A stretch of DNA of 64,000 bases. Origin: Agromyces humatus (GTDB lineage: Bacteria > Actinomycetota > Actinomycetes > Actinomycetales > Microbacteriaceae). The DNA lies in NCBI RefSeq assembly GCF_021228295.1, contig NZ_JAJQPD010000004.1, forward strand, positions 62,001-126,000, given 5' to 3'. Position 1 is the first letter of the stretch, and every line of letters starts with the position of its first letter. The position numbers were made by a program, and so were the translations under genes. Under the pieces are notes generated by a model that made no database searches, was not told the origin of the DNA, and saw nothing but the letters and a program-made list of their open reading frames with translations. Positions 17,019-27,335 of this stretch are shown one piece after another.

Positions 17019-18749
17019 TCAGTCGACCTTCACGATGTCGGGTGCCTCGAGGCGCACGCGGTCGGCCGACTCGTCGTCGGGCTGCTCCTGCGAGGCGCGC
17101 TCAGCGGCAACGCGCTGCAGGTACCGCTCGACCTCGAGGGTCTCGCGCGCCTTGTCCCACTCGAGCACCCTGCCCATGAGCTTCGCCGCAACCGGAGCGG
17201 CGGAGACACCGCGATCCCACGCCTCGATCGAGATGCGGGTGCGACGCGCGAGCACGTCGTCGAGATGCAGTGCACCCTCGTGGGACGCCGCGTACACGAC
17301 CTCGGCCCCGAGGTAGTCGTCGGCGCCCGGCAGCGGCTCGCCGAGCTTCGGATCGGCCCGGATCAGGTCGAGCAGCTCGTCGGTGAGGGTGCCGTACCGG
17401 TTCAGCAGGTGCTCGATGCGCACCTTGTGCACGTCGAACGCCCGAGCGATCTTGCCGCGCTTGTTCCAGGCCGCCTGGTACCCCTCGGCCCCGAGCAGCG
17501 GAATGTCCTGCGTGGTCGACGGCGGCACCTTGCCGTCGAGCGCGTCGACAGCGGCGTCGATCGCGTCCTTCGCCATGACCCGGTAGGTCGTCCACTTGCC
17601 GCCGGCGATTACGACGAGTCCAGGCACCGTGTGCGCCACGAGGTGTTCGCGCGAGAGCTTCGAGGTCTGGTCGCTCTCACCCGCGAGCAGCGGGCGCAGG
17701 CCGGCGAACACGCCCTCGACGTCTTCGCGGGTGAGCGGCACCGCCAGCACGGCGTTCACGTGCTCGAGCAGGTAGTCGATGTCGGCGGCCGTTGCCGCAG
17801 GATGAGCCTTGTCGAGGTTCCAGTCGGTGTCGGTCGTGCCGATGAGCCAATGCCGGCCCCACGGGATGACGAAGAGCACGCTCTTCTCGGTGCGGAAGAT
17901 CATGCCCATGGCCGACTGGATGCGGTCGCGCGGCACCACGAGGTGGATGCCCTTCGATGCGCGCACCTTGAACGTGCCGCGTTCGCCGACCATGCGCTGG
18001 GTGTCATCGGTCCACACGCCGGTCGCGTTCACGACCTGCTTCGCCCGGATCTCGAAACGCTCATCGGTCTGCAGGTCGTGCGCCTTCACGCCGACCACGC
18101 GCTCGCCGACCTTGATGAACCCCTCGACCTTCACCCGGCTGGCGACGTGCGCACCGTAGAACGACGCGGTGCGTGCGAGCGATGCCACGTAGCGAGCGTC
18201 GTCGACCTGCGCGTCGTAGTAGGTGAGACCTCCGACGAGCGTGTCCTTCGCGAGTGACGGGATCGCCTTGTGCACCTGTCGTTTCGACAGGTGCCGGTGG
18301 TGCGGCACGCCCGGCGGGCGGCCGCCGGTGTAGCTGAAGACGTCGTAGAGCAGCATGCCGGCGCCGACATAGAACCGCTCGATGAGGCGGGTCTTCAGCG
18401 GGTAGAGGAACCGCACCGGTTTGACGAGGTGCGGCGCGATGCGCTGCAGCAGCAGACCACGCTCGATGAGCGCCTCGCGTACCAGCCTGAAATCGAGCTG
18501 TTCGAGATAGCGGATGCCTCCATGCACGAGCTTCGACGAACGACTCGACGTGCCCGACGCCCAGTCGCGTGCCTCGAGCAGCCCCGTGGAGAGCCCGCGG
18601 GTGACCGCGTCGAGCGCAGCGCCGGTGCCGACGATGCCGCCGCCCACGACGAGGATGTCGAGCTCTTTCTCTTTCAGCCGTGCGATCGCGGCCTCACGTT
18701 CCTCGGGTCCGAGCCTGCTCGAACGCGTCACCGACTTCAGTCTCGCCAT
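17019..18749 (-). CDS. glpD: Glycerol-3-phosphate dehydrogenase/oxidase, FAD-dependent
   Basis: Oxidises sn-glycerol-3-phosphate to dihydroxyacetone phosphate, passing electrons to quinone or oxygen at the membrane surface; 576 residues. Seen: the FAD Rossmann motif ILVVGGGIVGTGAALDA (about 34-50), the family signature SSRSSKLVHGGIRYLEQ, IGTTDTDWN in the substrate-binding region, and the DAO_C domain (about 400-530). The ATG at 18749 has GAGGTGG upstream. No glpF or glpK is adjacent, so it is a lone unit. A cluster of three REP-like hairpins follows in the upstream intergenic space. Confidence 0.96.
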   Translation of the reverse strand: MARLKSVTRSSRLGPEEREAAIARLKEKELDILVVGGGIVGTGAALDAVTRGLSTGLLEARDWASGTSSRSSKLVHGGIRYLEQLDFRLVREALIERGLLLQRIAPHLVKPVRFLYPLKTRLIERFYVGAGMLLYDVFSYTGGRPPGVPHHRHLSKRQVHKAIPSLAKDTLVGGLTYYDAQVDDARYVASLARTASFYGAHVASRVKVEGFIKVGERVVGVKAHDLQTDERFEIRAKQVVNATGVWTDDTQRMVGERGTFKVRASKGIHLVVPRDRIQSAMGMIFRTEKSVLFVIPWGRHWLIGTTDTDWNLDKAHPAATAADIDYLLEHVNAVLAVPLTREDVEGVFAGLRPLLAGESDQTSKLSREHLVAHTVPGLVVIAGGKWTTYRVMAKDAIDAAVDALDGKVPPSTTQDIPLLGAEGYQAAWNKRGKIARAFDVHKVRIEHLLNRYGTLTDELLDLIRADPKLGEPLPGADDYLGAEVVYAASHEGALHLDDVLARRTRISIEAWDRGVSAAPVAAKLMGRVLEWDKARETLEVERYLQRVAAERASQEQPDDESADRVRLEAPDIVKVD

Positions 18750-18821
18750 CGTGCCACCTCATCCCCGCGGCCCTCACGGCCGCGCCGCGTGATCGATTCC
18801 CACGCTACCCGAGCTTGTGCG

Positions 18822-18930
18822 GGTTGAGGAGGGCGCGGAGCGCCCGTCTCGAAACACGTGGGTTGAGGAGGCGCGCAGCGCCGTCTCGAAACCCGTGGGT
18901 TGAGGAGGCGCGCAGCGCCGTCTCGAAACC
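18822..18930. repeat. Tandem array of three REP-like hairpins
   Basis: Three units of 33-34 bp at 18822-18855, 18861-18893 and 18898-18930. Each runs GGTTGAGGAG, inner GC-rich stem, 3-base loop, then GTCTCGAAAC(C). Units 2 and 3 are identical (stem GGCGC, loop GCA). Unit 1 has GGGCGC / GCGCCC with loop GGA, one extra compensated G:C pair. They fill most of the gap between glpD and guaB3. Confidence 0.85.
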
Positions 18931-18937
18931 TGCGCGC

Positions 18938-20062
18938 CTACGACCCCAGGTACGGCTCGACGATGACCTCGACCCGCTGGAACTCCTTCAGGTCGGAGTA
19001 CCCGGTGGTCGCCATCGAGCGGCGCAGGGCGCCGACGAGGTTCGCCGTTCCGTCGGCCGCAGGAGCCGGGCCGTAGAGCACCTCTTCGAGTGACGCGACC
19101 TGGCCCACGTGCACCCGCTTGCCCCGGGGCAGCTTCGAGTGGTGCGCCTCGGCACCCCAGTGGTAGCCGCCGCCCGGGGCGTCGGTCGCGCGTGCGAGCG
19201 CCGCACCGAGCATGACCGCGTCGGCACCGCAGGCGATGGCCTTCACGATGTCGCCGGATGCCCCGACTCCGCCGTCGGCGATGACGTGCACGTAGCGCCC
19301 GCCCGACTCGTCGAGGTAGTCGCGCCGCGCTCCTGCGACATCGGCGACCGCGGTCGCCATGGGTGCGTGGATGCCGAGTGTCGCCCGCGTGGTCGAGGCG
19401 GCTCCCCCGCCGAAGCCGACGAGCACGCCCGCGGCGCCCGTGCGCATGAGGTGCAGAGCCGCCGTGTAGGTGGCGGCACCGCCGACGATGACTGGGACGT
19501 CGAGCTCGTAGATGAACTTCTTGAGGTTGAGGGGTTCTTGGTTCTTCGACACGTGCTCGGCCGAGACGGTGGTGCCGCGGATGACGAACAGGTCGACGCC
19601 CGCGGCGACGACGGTCGCGTAGAGCTCTTGGGTGCGCTGGGGCGAGAGGGCGCCGGCGACCGTGACGCCCGCCGCGCGGATCTCGGCGAGTCGTGCGGTG
19701 ACGAGTTCGGGCTTGATCGACTCGGCGTACAGCTGCTGCATGCGTTCGGTCGCACGCTCGGGCGCGAGATTTCGGATCTCTGCCAGCACCGGCTCGGGGT
19801 CTTCGTAGCGGGTCCAGAGACCTTCGAGGTCGAGCACGCCGAGCCCACCGAGCTTGCCCATCATGATCGCCGTCTGCGGCGAGACGACCGAGTCCATCGG
19901 TGCGGCGAGGAACGGGATGTCGAACTGGTACGCGTCGATCGACCAGCTCACCGAGACGTCTTCGGGGTCGCGGGTGCGACGGCTCGGCACGATCGCGATG
20001 TCGTCGAATGCATAGACTCGACGGCCCCGCTTGGAGCGGCCGATCTCGATCTCCTGGGTCAC
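18938..20062 (-). CDS. guaB3: GuaB3 family IMP dehydrogenase-related protein
   Basis: IMPDH/GMPR-fold TIM barrel of the actinobacterial GuaB3 subfamily, 374 residues and without the two CBS domains of true GuaB. The N-terminus (FDDIAIVPSRRT), the PMDSVVS loop and the phosphate-binding region GADAVMLG fit the superfamily. At the catalytic loop, where GuaB has GSICTTR, this protein has GAASTTR: Ser223 replaces the nucleophilic cysteine. Classical IMP dehydrogenase chemistry is therefore doubtful. The GTG at 20062 lies six bases after a TAGGGT box that overlaps the stop codon of the upstream ABC-F gene. Confidence 0.92.
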   Translation of the reverse strand: MTQEIEIGRSKRGRRVYAFDDIAIVPSRRTRDPEDVSVSWSIDAYQFDIPFLAAPMDSVVSPQTAIMMGKLGGLGVLDLEGLWTRYEDPEPVLAEIRNLAPERATERMQQLYAESIKPELVTARLAEIRAAGVTVAGALSPQRTQELYATVVAAGVDLFVIRGTTVSAEHVSKNQEPLNLKKFIYELDVPVIVGGAATYTAALHLMRTGAAGVLVGFGGGAASTTRATLGIHAPMATAVADVAGARRDYLDESGGRYVHVIADGGVGASGDIVKAIACGADAVMLGAALARATDAPGGGYHWGAEAHHSKLPRGKRVHVGQVASLEEVLYGPAPAADGTANLVGALRRSMATTGYSDLKEFQRVEVIVEPYLGS

Positions 20063-20068
20063 CGTTCA

Positions 20069-20074
20069 ACCCTA
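20069..20074 (-). promoter_or_regulatory. Leaderless -10 box of guaB3
   Basis: TAGGGT, six bases, GTG. Its TAG is the stop codon of the ABC-F gene, the same stop/promoter overlap as at 13462-13467. Confidence 0.5.
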
Positions 20075-21772
20075 TCGAACCCGTGCGACGCGCCCCTCGT
20101 CCCAGACCGGCACATCCGACTCGACGACCTCGCCGTCGCTGCGGAACACGACGAACCGGTCGAAACTGCGCGTGAACCACCGGTCGTGCGTGACCGCGAG
20201 CACGGTGCCGTCGAAGCGCATGAGCGCGTCCTCGAGCGCCTCGGCCGAGACGAGGTCGAGGTTGTCGGTCGGCTCGTCGAGCAGCAGCAGGGTGGCGCCC
20301 GAGAGCTCGAGGATGAGGATCTGCAGGCGCGCCTGCTGGCCGCCGGACAGCGACTCGAACCGCTGCTGTGCGGCGCCGGCAAGTCCGTACCGGTCGAGCG
20401 CCGAACTCGCGGCCTCGCGAGCCATGCCGTCGCGGTTGGCATCGCCGCGATGCAGGATGTCGAGCAGCGTGCGCCCCCGGAACTCGGGATGCTCGTGGTT
20501 CTGCGCGAACCACCCCGGCACGACACGCGCTCCGAGCACCGCCCGCCCCTCGTGAGGCACACGCGCGAGCGTCTCGCCCACGGTCGTGACGTGCCCGAGC
20601 GTGCGGTCGGGCTCGGTGCCGCCGCCCGCGAGCAGGCGCAGGTAGTGCGACTTGCCCGAGCCGTTCGAGCCGAGCACGGCCACGCGGTCGCCGTACCAGA
20701 CCTCGAGGTCGAACGGCCTCATGAGCCCGGTGAGCTCGAGGCCCTCGCACACCACTGAGCGCTTGCCCGTGCGGGCGCCGCGAAGCCGCATCGAGACCGC
20801 CTGCGCGGGCGGGCGTTCCTCGGGCGGCCCGGCCTCCTCGAACTTGCGCAGCCTCGTGAGCGCCGCCTGGTACCGCGACGCCATGCCGTCGTTGTACGTC
20901 GCCTTGACCTTGAGCGTCGCAACGAGTTGCTTGAGCGCGACGTGCTGCTCGTCCCACCGGCGGCGCAGCTCGTCGAGTCGCGCGAACCGCTCGTCACGAG
21001 CCGCGTGGTACCCCTCGAAGCTGCCGCCGTGCACCCATGCCGTGTTGCCGGCGGCACCGACCTCGAGCGTCACGATGCGGTCGGCCGCTCGCGCGAGCAG
21101 CTCGCGATCGTGCGAGACGAGCAGCACGGTCTTCTGCGTCGCACGCAGCTGCGCCTCGAGCCAGCGCTTGCCGGGCACGTCGAGCGAGTTGTCGGGCTCG
21201 TCGAGCAGCAGCACCTGCTCGGGCCCGCGCAGCAGCGCCTCGAGCGCGAGCCGCTTCTGCTCGCCGCCCGACAGGGTCGCGAGTTCGCGCCACTTCGCGC
21301 GCTCGAACGGGATGCCGAGGGCCGCCATCGTGCAGTGATCCCAGACGACCTCCTGTTCGTAGCCACCCGCCTCGGCGTATTCGGCGAGCGCGGTCGCGTA
21401 GCGCATCTGCGTCGCGGTGTCGTCGAGTTCGATGAGCGCGTTCTCGGATGCCTCGAGCTCGAGTGCCGCGTCGCGCACGCGTGGCGGCGCCACCGAGACC
21501 AGCAGGCCCGCGACCGTCTCGTCGGCACCGGGAACCGTTCGGCCCGTGCCGACGAACTGGTCCATCACCCCGAGCCCGCCGTCGACCTGCACGCTGCCCT
21601 CATCGGGCCGCAGGTCGCCGCGGATGATGCGCAGCAGGGTCGACTTGCCCGCGCCGTTCGCGCCGATGAGTGCCGTCGTGCGCCCCTCGGCCACGCGGAA
21701 GGCGAGGTCGGCCAGCAGTGGCCGCCCGTCGGGGAGCGAGAAGGAGACGCCGTTGACGTCGATGAAGCCCAT
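20072..21772 (-). CDS. ABC-F family ATP-binding protein
   Basis: Soluble protein of 566 residues with two ATP-binding cassettes and no membrane domain, the ABC-F plan (ribosome-associated translation factors or antibiotic-resistance proteins). Cassette 1 has Walker A IGANGAGKSTLL, signature LSGGEQKRL and Walker B LLLDEPDNSLD. Cassette 2 has LGSNGSGKSH, LSGGQQARL and LLLDEPTDNLD. A charged helical linker (about 240-330) joins them. The ATG at 21772 begins MGFIDVNGVSF, directly at the first strand. Which ABC-F class it belongs to cannot be told; no drug-resistance genes are adjacent. Confidence 0.93.
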   Translation of the reverse strand: MGFIDVNGVSFSLPDGRPLLADLAFRVAEGRTTALIGANGAGKSTLLRIIRGDLRPDEGSVQVDGGLGVMDQFVGTGRTVPGADETVAGLLVSVAPPRVRDAALELEASENALIELDDTATQMRYATALAEYAEAGGYEQEVVWDHCTMAALGIPFERAKWRELATLSGGEQKRLALEALLRGPEQVLLLDEPDNSLDVPGKRWLEAQLRATQKTVLLVSHDRELLARAADRIVTLEVGAAGNTAWVHGGSFEGYHAARDERFARLDELRRRWDEQHVALKQLVATLKVKATYNDGMASRYQAALTRLRKFEEAGPPEERPPAQAVSMRLRGARTGKRSVVCEGLELTGLMRPFDLEVWYGDRVAVLGSNGSGKSHYLRLLAGGGTEPDRTLGHVTTVGETLARVPHEGRAVLGARVVPGWFAQNHEHPEFRGRTLLDILHRGDANRDGMAREAASSALDRYGLAGAAQQRFESLSGGQQARLQILILELSGATLLLLDEPTDNLDLVSAEALEDALMRFDGTVLAVTHDRWFTRSFDRFVVFRSDGEVVESDVPVWDEGRVARVR

Positions 21773-21887
21773 GCGTGTGATTCCGTTCGATTCGCGACAT
21801 CCGCCGCGGCGCACTGAGGCAGCCGATCAGCGTATCGCGTGCGCGGCCGCCCTGCCACTCCACGCCCTTCTGCGGCAAGCTGGGGTC

Positions 21888-23045
21888 ATGCATCGCATCG
21901 CCGCTGAACCGCTCGACGTCCTGCGCAGCCGCACGAGCGCGAAATGGCGCAGCTACGCCGACGACGTACTGCCCCTGCCCGTCGCCGAGATGGACTACCC
22001 GCTCGCCGAGCCGATCGCCGAGGCGCTGCAGGCCGCCGTCCGGCGCTCCGACACGGGGTACCACTCGGGCAGCCGGCCGGTCGCCGACGCCTTCGAGGGC
22101 TTCGCCACGACCCGGCTCGGTTGGCAGGTCGACCCAGCTCGGGTGACGTGCACCGCCGACGTCAGCATGGGCATCGTCGAGGTGCTGCGCCGCGTCACCA
22201 GCCCCGGCGACGGGGTGATCATCACACCGCCGATCTACCCACCGTTCTTCGACCTGGTCACCGAGGCGTCAGCCGTCGTCGTCGATGCACCGATGCTCGG
22301 CGGCATCGACGAGGGCTGGGCGCTCGACCTCGACGGCATCGACGCCGCCTTCGCCGCCGGAGCCAAGGCGATGGTGCTGTGCAATCCCCACAACCCGATC
22401 GGCCTGGTGCCGAGCGCCGCACAGCTGACCTCCCTCGCCGAGATCGCGGCCCGCCACGGCGCGACGATCGTGTCCGACGAGGTGCACGGGCCACTCGTGC
22501 AACCGGGTGTCGACTACACACCGTTCCTCATGGTGTCCGACGCGGCCCGCGAGCACGGCGTCGCGATCACGTCGGCCTCGAAGTCGTTCAACATCCCGGG
22601 CCTGAAGGCGGCGCTCATCGTCACCGCGAGCGAGCGCGGCGACCGGGTGCGTGCGGCCCTGCCGTACGAGGTCGAGTGGCGCATGAGCCAGTTCGGCGCG
22701 ATCGCCTCGATCGCCGCGTTCACCCAGGGCGGGCGCTGGCTCGACGGTGTGCTCGGCAGCCTCGACGACAACCGTCGCCTGCTCGCCGAGCTCATCTCCG
22801 AAGAGCTTCCCGGGGTGCGCTATCGCATGCCCGACGCGACGTACCTCGCGTGGCTCGACCTTTCGGCCCTGGGCTGGGGCGACAATCCGGCCAGGCACGC
22901 GCTCGAACACGCGAAGGTGGCGCTCGGCATCGGCACCGAGTTCGGGGCGACCGTCGGCCGCGGACACGTTCGGCTCAACTTCGCGTGCACGCCCGAGGTG
23001 CTCGACGAGGCGATCACCCGCCTCGCCGAGGCACGCACCAGCTGA
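21888..23045 (+). CDS. MalY/PatB-type PLP-dependent C-S lyase/aminotransferase
   Basis: Fold-type I PLP enzyme of 385 residues in the MalY/PatB group (cystathionine beta-lyase activity in characterised members). It starts with the group's typical N-terminus including LPLPVAEMDYPLAEP. The PLP lysine is Lys232 in SASKSFNIPGLK, the pyridine-binding Asp/His are in VSDEVHGPLV, and CNPHNPIG is present. The ATG at 21888 is the first sensible start for this N-terminus. It is divergent from the ABC-F gene and is a single-gene unit followed by a GC-rich gap. Confidence 0.9.
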   Translation: MHRIAAEPLDVLRSRTSAKWRSYADDVLPLPVAEMDYPLAEPIAEALQAAVRRSDTGYHSGSRPVADAFEGFATTRLGWQVDPARVTCTADVSMGIVEVLRRVTSPGDGVIITPPIYPPFFDLVTEASAVVVDAPMLGGIDEGWALDLDGIDAAFAAGAKAMVLCNPHNPIGLVPSAAQLTSLAEIAARHGATIVSDEVHGPLVQPGVDYTPFLMVSDAAREHGVAITSASKSFNIPGLKAALIVTASERGDRVRAALPYEVEWRMSQFGAIASIAAFTQGGRWLDGVLGSLDDNRRLLAELISEELPGVRYRMPDATYLAWLDLSALGWGDNPARHALEHAKVALGIGTEFGATVGRGHVRLNFACTPEVLDEAITRLAEARTS

Positions 23046-23204
23046 GCACTGGTCGCGGCGCTGGCGCGCCGGCGCTTCGCGGCTGCGGGGCCCGCGGTTC
23101 GCGGTCTTCCGCAGCACGCTTCGCAACGCTGGCGCGTCGCGAGCGCTACGGCTCCCGCCGTTCTGACGGAAGCGCGTCGCGGCTCCGCCGCGCCGCGCTG
23201 ACCG

Positions 23205-24716
<1,512 letters not shown>

Positions 24717-24738
24717 TCATGTTGTGCCCGAGTCGGTG

Positions 24739-24760
24739 TCGCGCCCGAGAAAGGGCGCGA
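24739..24760 (-). promoter_or_regulatory. Hairpin in the guaB leader
   Basis: 8-bp perfect stem TCGCGCCC / GGGCGCGA with loop GAGAAA, about 32-53 bases upstream of the guaB start. It could attenuate or stabilise the transcript; no U-tract follows. Function is a guess. Confidence 0.35.
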
Positions 24761-24948
24761 TCGAGGGTTAAGGCGGTGCATCAATGTTAAACGAGTTTGC
24801 GCTGCGGGCATTCCCCGGATAACAATCGAGGGCTGATTGCGCGCATGTCGAAACACATGAGACATAATCGGCACGTACTGTCGACGACGTTGTCAGCAGT
24901 AAGGACCGGTCCCGGGGTCCACAGGCCCTCGGACCCCTTGGAGGTGCA

Positions 24949-26343
24949 GTGGAACCCACGCAGTCTGTCGCCAAACGGTCACCCGGGAGGTGGCTCATAC
25001 TCCTCGCAGTCTTGTTGTCTGCACTCACCCTGTCCGGCATCGCAGCGTCCCCTGCGATGGCGGAGGATGTGAGTGCGGCCTCGGCGACCGAAGAGCCCGC
25101 AGCGACCGAAGAACCCGCAGCGACCGAAGAACCCGGAGCGACCGAAGAACCCGTAGAGGATTTCGAGTACAACTTCCGCGGGAATGTGCAGTTCGAGGGC
25201 GAGCCCGTCGAAGGCGTGCGAATCACCGTCGAGGGCGGCGGCTTCGAGACCGAGACCGAGACCGACGCCGATGGGCGCTGGGAGGTCGGGGTGCCCGACA
25301 ATGAGGGCACCTTCACGGTCACGCTCGACGAGGACACCCTGCCCGAGGGCGTCATCGTCGTGGAGGAGGGCGGCGCTGAACGCGAGGCCGAGTTCGGACT
25401 CACCCGTAACGCCTCGGTGAACTTCTTCCTCGGTGAGGGGGTGCGCACGACGGTCAGCTTCTTCGACCAGTTCGTGCAGCGCGCAGTGAACGGCCTGAAC
25501 TTCGGGCTGCTGCTCGCACTCGCGGCGATCGGCCTCTCGCTCATCTTCGGCACGACAGGGTTGTCGAACTTCGCGCACGCCGAGTTGATCACGTTCGGCG
25601 CCCTGATGACCCTGACCTTCGGAGGCACGTTGGGCGTGCCGATCTGGCTCGCCATCATCATCGCGGTGGTGCTGAGCGGCATCCTCGGGTGGGTGCTCGA
25701 TGCAGGGATCTGGAAACCGCTGCGCAAGAGGGGCGTCGGCCTCATTCCGCTGATGATCGTGAGCATCGGCCTCTCCCTCGCGTTGCGATACACGTATCAG
25801 TTCTTCTACGGAGGACAGACGCAACAGCTCGTCGGGGCGACCGGCACCCCTCGCATCAACATCGGACCGATCTCGCTCACCTGGATCGATATCGCCAGTA
25901 TGGCGATCAGCATCGTCGTTCTCTTGGCCGTCGCCTTCTTCCTGGTGCGAACCCGCATCGGCAAGGCGACGCGAGCCGTCGCCGACAACTCCAGTCTCGC
26001 CTCGGCGAGCGGCATCGACGTGAACTTCGTGATCCGCATCGTCTGGGTGCTCGGAGCGGCACTGGCCGGCCTGTCGGGCATCCTCTGGGCGTACTTCCGC
26101 CCCGGGGTGAGCTGGGACATGGGCTTCCAGATCCTGCTGCTCATCTTCGCCGCCGTCGTGCTCGGCGGCCTCGGCACGGCCTTCGGCGCCTTGGTCGGTG
26201 CGCTCATCGTCGGACTCTTCGTCGAGGTGTCGACACTCTGGCTGCCCAGTGACATGAAGTACGTGGGCGCCCTGGTCATCATGATCATCGTGCTGCTGTT
26301 CCGGCCACAGGGCATCCTGGGTCGTCGAGAGAGAATTGGATAG
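24949..26343 (+). CDS. livH: Branched-chain amino acid ABC transporter permease with N-terminal extracytoplasmic extension (LivH-like)
   Basis: 464 residues, about 170 more than a usual LivH. The permease part (about 168-464) has the eight to nine helices of the family and the conserved NFAHAELITFGA segment. Ahead of it come a signal-peptide-like segment (about 15-39, ending SPAMAE), a fourfold ATEEPA repeat (46-69) and a carboxypeptidase-regulatory-like beta-sandwich (about 70-150: VEGVRITVEGGGFET, DADGRWEVGVP). The extra domain should face outside. The GTG start has GGAGG four bases before it. First gene of the livHMGF operon; livM starts 11 bases after its stop. Confidence 0.93.
   Translation: MEPTQSVAKRSPGRWLILLAVLLSALTLSGIAASPAMAEDVSAASATEEPAATEEPAATEEPGATEEPVEDFEYNFRGNVQFEGEPVEGVRITVEGGGFETETETDADGRWEVGVPDNEGTFTVTLDEDTLPEGVIVVEEGGAEREAEFGLTRNASVNFFLGEGVRTTVSFFDQFVQRAVNGLNFGLLLALAAIGLSLIFGTTGLSNFAHAELITFGALMTLTFGGTLGVPIWLAIIIAVVLSGILGWVLDAGIWKPLRKRGVGLIPLMIVSIGLSLALRYTYQFFYGGQTQQLVGATGTPRINIGPISLTWIDIASMAISIVVLLAVAFFLVRTRIGKATRAVADNSSLASASGIDVNFVIRIVWVLGAALAGLSGILWAYFRPGVSWDMGFQILLLIFAAVVLGGLGTAFGALVGALIVGLFVEVSTLWLPSDMKYVGALVIMIIVLLFRPQGILGRRERIG
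25084..25155 (+). repeat. 18-bp tandem repeat x4 inside livH
   Basis: Four units reading GCGACCGAAGA(G/A)CCCGNA in frame, each encoding ATEEPx. They form the acidic linker between signal peptide and beta-sandwich. In-frame repeats of this type can change copy number between strains. Confidence 0.85.
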
Positions 26344-26354
26344 GAGGCCCGCAC

Positions 26355-27335
26355 ATGGATTGGGGAGCAATCTTCGGAAACGCGGCAGTCGAGCTGATCA
26401 GCCCGACCACCGCTGCCTACGCACTCGCCGCGCTGGGTCTGGCGATCCACTTCGGCTACACCGGCCTGCTGAATTTCGGTCAGGCGGGCTTCATGCTGCT
26501 CGGCGCCTACGGGTACGCCATCCCAGCCCTCAAACTGGGATGGCCCTTCTGGGCCTGCGTGCTCACTGCGCTCGCCGCCTCGGTGATCTTCGCGCTCATC
26601 CTCGGTATTCCGACGCTGCGGTTGCGCGCCGACTACCTGGCGATCGTGACGATCGCGGCGGCCGAGGTGCTGCGGCTGATCTTCACGACGAACGAGTTCC
26701 GGGCCGTCACCGGCTCGGCGAACGGCCTCTCGGAGTTCCAGGTCGACCTGCTCGCGCTGAACCCGTTCCCGCCGGGCCGATACGGATTCGGGCCGTTCGT
26801 GTTCGACAACCGCGTGTGGTTCTTCCTCGTGATCGCGTGGATCGTCGTGGCGATCGCCGCGGTCTTCACCTGGCTCATCATGCGCAGCCCGTGGGGCCGT
26901 GTCGTCAAGGGCATCCGCGAAGACGAAGACGCCGTGCGAGCGCTCGGCAAGAACGTGTACTCCTACAAGATCCAGAGCCTCATACTCGGTGGTCTTCTCG
27001 GAACCCTGGCCGGAATACTCTTCGTGCTGCCGCGAGCGGTCGTGCCGTCGTACTTCCAGCCGACACTGACGTTCGTCATCTATGCGGTCCTACTCCTCGG
27101 CGGAGCGGCCACCATTCTCGGACCGATCGTTGGTTCGATCGTCTTCTGGGTGCTGCTGTCGTTCTTCTCGGGATTCGTCTCCCGTGCGGTCACGGCCGGC
27201 TGGTTCCCCTTCATGACGCAGGTGCAGGCCGGCCAGCTGCGGTTCATCCTCGTCGGGGTCGCGATCATGTTGATCGTGGTGTTCATGCCACAAGGCCTCC
27301 TCGGAAACAAGAAGGAGTTGGCTTTTGTCAAGTAG
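26355..27335 (+). CDS. livM: Branched-chain amino acid ABC transporter permease (LivM-like)
   Basis: 326-residue integral membrane protein, the second permease of the branched-chain amino acid importer. It has the BPD_transp_2 helices and the signature loop IREDEDAVRALGKNVYSYK (coupling helix contacting the ATPases). AGGAGG lies ahead of the ATG. The 3' end overlaps the TTG start of livG by 11 bases. Substrate assignment rests on family and operon; related systems also carry urea, amides or aromatic acids. Confidence 0.94.
   Translation: MDWGAIFGNAAVELISPTTAAYALAALGLAIHFGYTGLLNFGQAGFMLLGAYGYAIPALKLGWPFWACVLTALAASVIFALILGIPTLRLRADYLAIVTIAAAEVLRLIFTTNEFRAVTGSANGLSEFQVDLLALNPFPPGRYGFGPFVFDNRVWFFLVIAWIVVAIAAVFTWLIMRSPWGRVVKGIREDEDAVRALGKNVYSYKIQSLILGGLLGTLAGILFVLPRAVVPSYFQPTLTFVIYAVLLLGGAATILGPIVGSIVFWVLLSFFSGFVSRAVTAGWFPFMTQVQAGQLRFILVGVAIMLIVVFMPQGLLGNKKELAFVK

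Noticed and set aside
18822-18930. CRISPR-like array
   Set aside because: The three repeats are hairpins separated by only 4-5 bases, with no spacers and no cas genes; REP-like elements fit better.
18774-20957. Long minus-strand open frame across guaB3 and ABC-F
   Set aside because: Arg/Ala-rich translation without domains, out of frame with two clearly recognised genes that occupy the same DNA.
23046-23204. Small gene or RNA in the malY-guaB gap
   Set aside because: 159 very GC-rich bases with a short CGCGGC/GCCGCG hairpin only; no start with a ribosome binding site and no recognisable RNA fold.
25084-25155. Minisatellite as a separate genomic element
   Set aside because: It is in frame, encodes the ATEEPA linker of livH and keeps codon structure, so it is a protein-coding repeat.
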